Assembly (NCBI RefSeq): GCF_000003855.2
Contig: NW_003101679.1
Coordinates: 1,486,955 to 1,550,954, forward strand
Reading direction: 5' to 3'
Length of the DNA stretch: 64,000 bases
DNA from: Blastomyces gilchristii SLH14081
Taxonomy: Eukaryota > Ascomycota > Eurotiomycetes > Onygenales > Ajellomycetaceae
The notes under the pieces are model-generated. The model searched no databases. It had not been told where the DNA came from and was given only the letters and a program-made list of their open reading frames with translations. The position numbers and the translations under genes were made by a program. Shown in pieces: positions 58,268 to 64,000 of this stretch; positions within the stretch are counted from its first letter, which is position 1, and every line of letters begins with the position of its first letter.

Positions 58268-60386
58268 ATGAGTGAGCAAAAAAAGCTCGACGGAGTTCAG
58301 TGAGTTTTGTTTATCTACTTTCCGCTCCATGTCTGCATGTGTTGACGGCCTAACCCTTTTTTGTGCTTTGGCCGTTGTCACAATTACTATTGGGATTCCG
58401 GGCTAACAAGAAATATGCAAGGCTCCAAGAAGAACTCGGTGCTGTAACCCTCAATGAAAAGAAGGATGTTAGCGTAGACGCTTTTTCCGTGAATGAAAAC
58501 TCTGCCGCCCTCGACGCCAGCTCCGATAAAGAGAACATCTTAACCCCAGATGGAGAGGAGCCAACAGAGCACGAAAAAGCTACTCTGCAACATGTTGCTG
58601 AGAACCTCCCCTTCTCAGCATGGCTCGTTGCGGGCGTCGAGCTCGCTGAGCGCTTCACCTACTACGGAATGAACGGCTTGTTCCAAAATTATGTGCAGCG
58701 ACCTTTCGACGGCAGTTTGGGTCGAGGTGCACTTGGTATGTCAAATACTCCATAGGTCTATCCCATTTAAACTTGCGAGAGAACGTACTTACATGTATTT
58801 TTGGCTCTAGGCCTGGGTCGCCAGGGCGCAACCGGTCTGGTCACATTTTTCCAATTTTGGTGCTACGGTGAGTGACCTTGTGCAGAAACCAAGGACGGCC
58901 ATGTATTCTAAATGTCCATGTTCAGTGACACCTATCTTTGGTGCTATCGTTGCGGATCAATACCTGGGAAAATACATGGCCATCTTCTGGTTTTGTATCG
59001 TGTATATTGTCGGTCTTCTGATCCTAACCCTAACATCAATCCCCATCGCACTTGCAAATGGTGCCGGCGTTGGTGGCTTTATCGTGGCTATCATCATTAT
59101 TGGCATCGGCACTGGAGGCATCAAATCTAACGTAGCACCCTTAATCGCGGACCAATACACTCGAAAGAAAATGGCCATTAAGACCAACAAGAAGGGGCAG
59201 CGCGTTATTATTGATCCCGCTCTGACCATCCAGCGCATTTACATGGTATTCTATGCCTGTATTAACCTTGGTTCGCTATCTCTTCTCGCCACCCCTTTTA
59301 TGGAAAAAGATATTGGCTTCTGGTCTGCATATGTTCTCACGCTTTCTGTGTTCATCGTTGGGACGGCTGTCTTGGTCCTCGGGCGTAGATTTTATATCGT
59401 CCGCCCTCCAAAGGGATCCATCATCACTGATGCATTTAGGGCTATCTGGGTCATGATTAAGAACCGGAATATGGACGCCCCCAAGAACTCTTACCAGGCA
59501 GAGCATGGTGGAGGCCGGACATTCCCCTGGAACGACCACTTTATTGACGAACTCAAGCGTGCGCTTGTTGCCTGTCAGGTGTTCGCCTTTTACCCTATCT
59601 ACTGGGTAGTGTATGGCCAATTCTCTGGGAACTTTGTAGCACAAGGTGCGTAACAATGCTCCCAATCAAGCCCAAGAAATAACAGAGGACCAGCTTTTCT
59701 GATAACTACATGCAGCCGGCCAAATGGAAGGACACGGAATTCCTAACGATCTCATGCAAAACTTTGACCCAATCTCCATCATCGTCTTCATCCCAATTCT
59801 GGACCGCATTGTATACCCTATTCTGCAACGTTTGCACATCCCATTCCTTCCCATCAGCCGCATCACCGTTGGATTTATTGTCGCTTCTTTGGCAATGGGG
59901 TACGCAGCCATCGTCCAGCACCTCATCTACTCCACCGGGCCATGCTACGAGCACCCGCACTGCGAGCTGTCGATCGTCGACGGCGTCGCCATGGGCAATC
60001 ATGTGCACATCGGCATCCAAACACCAGCATATGTTCTCATCGGTATTTCCGAGATCTTCGCCAGTGTCTCTGGTCTTGAGTACGCGTATACCAAGGCGCC
60101 ACCTTCCATGAAGAGTTTCGTGCAGTCGATGTATCTCCTGACCAATGCCTTCGGCTCGGCTATTGGAGAAGCTTTAATCCCAGCCGCTTATGACCCGGCC
60201 GTCCTGTGGATGTTTGTCGGCCTGTGTGGCGCATCGTTCATTGCTGGTATCATTTTCTGGTTCACGTTCCGGAAGCTTAATGGCCAGGAGGCAGTGATGA
60301 ACGCTCTGGACCTTGAGCTGGAAGAGGATGAAAATACGGATGAGAAGGCGGAGGCCATGACTATCACGGAAATGCAGCACCAATGA
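58268..60386 (+). CDS. PTR2: POT/PTR2-family proton-coupled di/tripeptide transporter
   Basis: Five exons: 58268-58299, 58422-58735, 58811-58867, 58926-59645 and 59716-60386. The introns are 122, 75, 58 and 70 nt, all GT-AG, with consistent phases, and the protein is 597 residues, the usual size for fungal PTR2. The N-terminal 70 residues are polar and acidic. The POT hallmark ExxERFxYYG is intact (E84, E87, R88, F89, Y91, Y92, G93), and the second signature, FYACINLGSL, begins at residue 243. About 12 hydrophobic segments follow the family pattern, with a long cytosolic loop near residues 300-345 and an acidic tail. It should import di- and tripeptides across the plasma membrane by proton symport. 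The first exon codes only for MSEQKKLDGV plus part of a codon; it is chosen for its GTGAGT donor, CTAAC branch-like site and CAAG acceptor. No sign of RIP. Confidence 0.93.
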
Positions 60387-60915
60387 AGCTCTATTTTTGT
60401 GGCTTGACATTGCAGTAGCCGTCGAGGTGCTTTAAGCATGACTTAGCATATATATAAACGTATGTATGAGGGGTGGTGTGCTATGGTTATGGGATACATG
60501 TCACCCCTTCTTTCTATCATTTTATCCAAAAGGTGAAAGGGTGGGTGTGCGTGCGGGATTTATTTAATAGCCCTTTTGCCTTGTTATTTTGCTTTTTAAA
60601 CTCATTTATAAGGTACTTTTCCGTACCCCCAAAAAATTCGGCATATCGCATCGTTCTGGTCTGCTGCCATTAGATGATGCTCATATAGATGAAATTTCCA
60701 CTTCTCGTAAAAATATCCCTTTTCGTTTCAATCTAAGGTAGATGATTTATCGCAGTATGTGATGTATTCAAGAAGAGCAGGTATGGCAGCCCATAGTGAC
60801 AAATGGTGTGAGATGTAGGGGAAGGTTGCATCTGCTGCAGATATCAGACGACACGGTTGAAGCTACAGAGCAATACCATGCGTAGGTTACGGTTAGTTAG
60901 TACGGCATCATTACT

Positions 60916-61001
60916 CCGTATAGACACACCGATATCACTAGTCCTAATATAGTTAGTAGTTATATTACTATATGTGGTTTAGTAATTCTTGGCTTTCAGA
61001 C
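60916..61001 (+). repeat. Repeat F, copy 4 (5' part only)
   Basis: TATAGACACACCGATATCAC, then a TAATATAGTTAGTA-like block and TTCTTGGCTTTCAGAC. It breaks off at CATCTGGCCGCGAGG, which is unrelated to the other copies. Confidence 0.5.
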
Positions 61002-61032
61002 ATCTGGCCGCGAGGACAGAGAGTAACTAAAA

Positions 61033-61196
61033 TGTAGCAGCGTCCGCCCCAGTGGCGTTGCCATAGCGATCGCTCCGCCTACACGTGATCTCATATGTAA
61101 TATAAATATGATGGAGGTGGAAGGTGTAGCGGCGGCCGCCTTGGTGGCGTTGCCCTAGCGATCGCTCCGCCTGCACGTGATCTCTTATGTTATATA
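61033..61196 (+). repeat. Tandem duplication, about 92-bp period, with AGCGATCGCT palindromes
   Basis: TGTAGCAGCG at 61033 and TGTAGCGGCG at 61125 start two units. Each holds GTGGCGTTGCC, AGCGATCGCTCCGCCT and CACGTGATCTC, with about 90% identity over about 72 bp. GC-rich and not RIP-decayed. Confidence 0.75.
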
Positions 61197-61531
61197 ACGT
61201 AGCTATTATCTCAGCAAGCTCAGACGCTTCTCCAGATATCCATTGCAGGAAGCAGAAAACTTGACCTCGCTAAGTGCGCCACTTGACCTCGTTATGTAAG
61301 CTGACCTCGCAAATGTGGCCCGTGCCACTACCTGACCTCACTCAATACATCTTTTCTTGTAATTTGAAACCACTCAATTATTTACCATCAATTCTACAAT
61401 CAATTCAAAATCAATTTAAAATCAATTTAATACTGAAATTATTCTTGAATTTAATAATAAAGTAAGTATTTATATAATTTACACTGAATTGATTATCAAC
61501 TGATTTTCAATCAATTATTAATTACTTGAAT

Positions 61532-61789
61532 TGTAAGAATAAGTGCTCACAGGCAATTATTCAGATATTTGCAGCTTGATATAATATATACTGTTAACTA
61601 CTAGAAGTATTCACAGTAGAAAGATAAAATATAGAAGTTAAATATATAATAGTATTTAAACTGAGTTATGAATAGTAGTTATAAACTTCAGTCTATATAG
61701 TTATATATAGTCAAGAACTGCTAACTCTATTAATTACACAAGAGATAGAAATAGAGATAAAGAATCTGTAAGAAGTGAGATTTCTTATA
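61532..61789 (-). repeat. D2 3' LTR
   Basis: 258 bp, starting TGTAAGAATAAGTGCTCACAGG and ending GTGAGATTTCTTATA. More AT-rich than either D1 LTR. Confidence 0.88.
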
Positions 61790-61908
61790 TATTTCTTTCT
61801 CTCTAGAGCTTTATCTGTGAAGTCTTTCACTGAGTGATTTTATAGAATCAGACTCAGTACTATAGTGATACTCACTAAAAACTCTTCATATCTATAAAAA
61901 TCTCAGTG

Positions 61909-62277
61909 CCCCGGTGACTGAATGATTAATGCAGTCACCTGGTAGTGCCTTGGCATGAGAAACCAAGGCATGTGGGTTTGAAACCCGCAGGGAATACATT
62001 AAATCTGGAACTCAAGCATCTCAGGTTTCTAATAAATACAGAGATGTACAAATCACTTCAATAAAATTACTCTATATTCTTGAGATGGGAAGTTATTATT
62101 GCATGTATTTAATTGTCACTTCTTTGTATTTTCTATGTTCTTGTTATCTTGACATGGTCTCAACACCTGTATTTCCTCCTGTATAACCAACACTTGGCCT
62201 GTATTTAACATCACGCAAGGACTCATCATAAGCTCCGCTTGCATATGAGTATAATGAAAGAATAATAATAATAATAA
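61909..62277 (+). mobile_element. SINE-2: tRNA-derived SINE with 16-bp TSD
   Basis: A 369-bp insertion in D2 between two perfect copies of TATAAAAATCTCAGTG (61893-61908 and 62278-62293). The head is tRNA-like. TGACTGAATGATTAATGC is a box A in a hairpin closed by GGTGACTG/CAGTCACC. A second hairpin is closed by TGCCTTGG/CCAAGGCA. A T-arm follows with stem GTGGG/CCCGC and loop TTTGAAA, giving box B GGTTTGAAACC. The D-arm resembles Leu/Ser tRNAs with G-to-A changes. About 280 bp of unrelated body follows, ending in GAAAG(AAT)n. Pol III transcription and LINE-assisted insertion are inferred. Confidence 0.88.
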
Positions 62278-63029
62278 TATAAAAATCTCAGTGAGAAAAA
62301 ATCTCTTATTACTGTAAAGAGAAAAGAGTCTGTCACTCAGTTTCTTATTCTGTAAAATTCTTTATAATCTGCAGATCTTTCTCTGACTATTATACAGATT
62401 TATCTCATATCTTTTATACAGAAGAGTTTCAGTTAACTCTTAATTATTTTTATAAGATTCTTGTATAATTATTATATAGATTTATCTCACAGATAAATCA
62501 CTTTCTATGAGATCATTCTTATTAATGAGAAGTATTTATAAGTTAATCTTTTACTTATTTTTATAAATTATCATTCTTTGATACTGTAAAGTTATAAGAA
62601 ATTTTTCATTCTTTCATTAACTCTGTAAAATTGTAGAATTAAGATGTTCACAGTCTGTAATTACTCTTTATAATTATATAGAAAGATTTAGATCTGCAAT
62701 TCATAATTACTCTTTATTTACTAGAGTAATCTGACTATTCTACAGAATTACTCATAGTGTAAATAAATCTCTCTAAAGTAGTATAAATATCTCAGATCTG
62801 TCTATAGAATCTCATCTTCTTTTCTCTTTTTCTATAATAGCTTTTATTCTTATAAACTGTGACTATTTTTATTCATCTGTGAAGTGTTTTTATTCAGATA
62901 ATAAAGAGAGAGTATTTCTAACAATATTCATATATTAATTTAAGAACTTCTCAAGAATAAAGATTTTTCTAATTTTAATATCTTTATAAATAATGTCTGA
63001 TCACTGCTGAGTTTCTTATAGATATTTCT

Positions 63030-64000
63030 CATGAGTACATACAACCGCTCCACCACGAACTCGCTCGATCTTTCGAATAAGAACCCGCCGATAGATCCAT
63101 CGAATAGCCCTCGATCATATGGGCATTTTGACCCCATCGCCGACCGCATACCCCGTGTGGTGGTGGAGTTATTCAGCCAAATGTGAACCAGACATTGTTT
63201 GAAACTCCTGTGTGAGATTATCCCTCATTCTCCCCTATCACACCACAACCCCGGGCCAAATTGCCATACAAATTGTAAGATGAAGAGACCTAGCCATATG
63301 CACCAATCTTCTTGATTTTGGAAGATTCTTAATCTGTAATTGTGAAGATATCTGAGAAGTGATCTCTGTGAAAACCCTGTTCATCTTTGATATTTCAAAA
63401 CATCAATACTAAGTTCCACTCTTGTATCATTCTTCCCAATCTGGCCCATCTCTGACAGAAAAATATAAAAAGATATCTCAGTGATAATATTAAGCACATA
63501 ATCAACAGACACTTCTGAAGTGTAATCTCTGCAGTCTGTCTTCAGTGTATCTAGACATTAATATCAAGTCTCACTCTCATACTATCTCTCTCAATCTGGC
63601 TTATCTCTGACAGAATAATACAAAAAGATATCTCAGCAACAGTACTTGATACATAATTAGCAGATAATAAGTCAACAGAACAAGTCAACAGCATATTAAT
63701 AACTATAAATTCAGTATATCTTAAGATCTGACTGAGTCTTTGATTCCTGCACAGTGAGATATATTAAATCTAGTTTTAATATCTCAATATTCAATAGATT
63801 CTGCAAGAGATTGAGAACAGCAATACTAGATTTCTATTGAATTTGAGAATTAACTCTGTATTAATATAATCATTGACAAAGTCTTTTATTTTGAGATATA
63901 AATAACCAGTTTCTCTACATCTCACTGACAATATTTATATTATTATATAGAAACAGACTTATATTCTCTATAATATCAAGACTCTAAAGAGGGAAAGTCT
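63030..64000. other. Unassigned sequence X interrupting D2, with a CpG-rich patch
   Basis: The match to D1 stops at about 63028. 63035-63260 is CpG-rich and not decayed (ACGAACTCGCTCGATC, CGCCGACCGCATACCCCG), and a 69-codon minus-strand frame runs through it to 63149 without recognisable homology. CTCCACCAC (63049-63057) and GTGGTGGAG (63159-63167) are inverted. From about 63290 the sequence is AT-rich again. Possibly another nested element running off the window. Confidence 0.4.
63416..63660. repeat. Degenerate direct repeat, about 155-bp period
   Basis: CAATCTGGCCCATCTCTGACAG (63437) recurs as CAATCTGGCTTATCTCTGACAG (63592). Similar flanks on both sides include AAAAAGATATCTCAG. Confidence 0.65.

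Larger units (their letters stand above)
60387..61207. other. 3' flank of the transporter gene and transition to the second repeat cluster
   Basis: 60387-60700 probably holds the transporter 3' UTR, with AT-rich stretches but no single clear polyadenylation site. 60700-60915 shows no gene. Repeat pieces then begin and are listed separately. Confidence 0.45.
61208..64000. mobile_element. E2: second E-family transposon, left end only
   Basis: The left end begins TTATCTCAGCAAGCTCAGAC, as in E1. It continues into GCAGAAAACTTGACCTCGCT, with GACCTC repeats, and 61255-61531 matches the inverted 14345-14720 of E1. It is interrupted by D2 at 61532; the right end lies outside the window. Confidence 0.65.
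61532..64000 (-). mobile_element. D2: gypsy of family D, minus strand, cut by the window edge
   Basis: The 3' LTR, 61532-61789, is 258 bp, the same length as in D1. The internal sequence 61790-63028 aligns, inverted, with the D1 3' region once SINE-2 is removed. The candidate target duplication left of it is TGAAT. Sequence from 63029 on no longer matches D1, so a further insertion or rearrangement begins there. Confidence 0.8.

Noticed and set aside
58363..58421. ATG 58363 as the start of the transporter
   Set aside because: It lies in the first intron. The upstream exon from 58268 has a consensus donor and gives an in-frame join at 58422.
1..64000. Search for a secondary-metabolite cluster, Starship captain or tyrosine recombinase
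   Set aside because: No such gene or fragment was recognised; the island is fully explained by retrotransposons and small DNA elements except for the patch at 63030.

Overview
The window looks like part of a filamentous ascomycete (Pezizomycotina) chromosome. The three ordinary genes have short GT-AG introns (58-122 nt) and fungal families: a stomatin-like protein, a CAP20/perilipin-like protein and a POT/PTR2 peptide transporter. Between them lies about 54 kb of very AT-rich sequence with C-to-T/G-to-A decay of RIP type (repeat-induced point mutation). A Eurotiales-like fungus is plausible, but I cannot name a genus.

Layout. 1-7003: gene-bearing flank with the 3'-truncated stomatin-like gene (minus), a long intergenic region, the CAP20-like gene (minus) and a 408-bp miniature LTR element (TRIM-1). 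7.3-54.6 kb: one nested transposon island. 54.6-61.2 kb: gene-bearing flank with degenerate repeat pieces and the PTR2-type transporter (plus). 61.2 kb to the end: the start of a second nested cluster that runs off the window.

The island resolves by target-site duplications (TSDs), matching LTR lengths and terminal inverted repeats (TIRs). From outside in: a TA-flanked element G (7621-54126) holds E1 (7661-53640, 8-bp TSD). E1 holds three Ty3/gypsy chromodomain retrotransposons: A1 (7946-14329), A2 (15304-21010) and A3 (21055-53488). A1 has a SINE-like insertion in its 5' LTR. A3 holds a hAT-like MITE (B1) and, in its 5' LTR, a TA-flanked MITE (C). C holds two more B copies (B2, B3) and a second gypsy family (D1). 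B2 holds gypsy A5, whose LTR holds A4 and whose internal region holds A6. That is up to seven levels of nesting, with every junction readable.

All retrotransposon coding regions are broken by many stops; gag, zinc knuckle, protease, RT, RNase H, integrase and chromodomain can still be traced in family A. LTR pairs, identical at insertion, now differ by transitions, and the outer edge of each element is consistently less mutated than its inner side. The only probably functional genes are the stomatin-like gene, the CAP20-like gene and the transporter.
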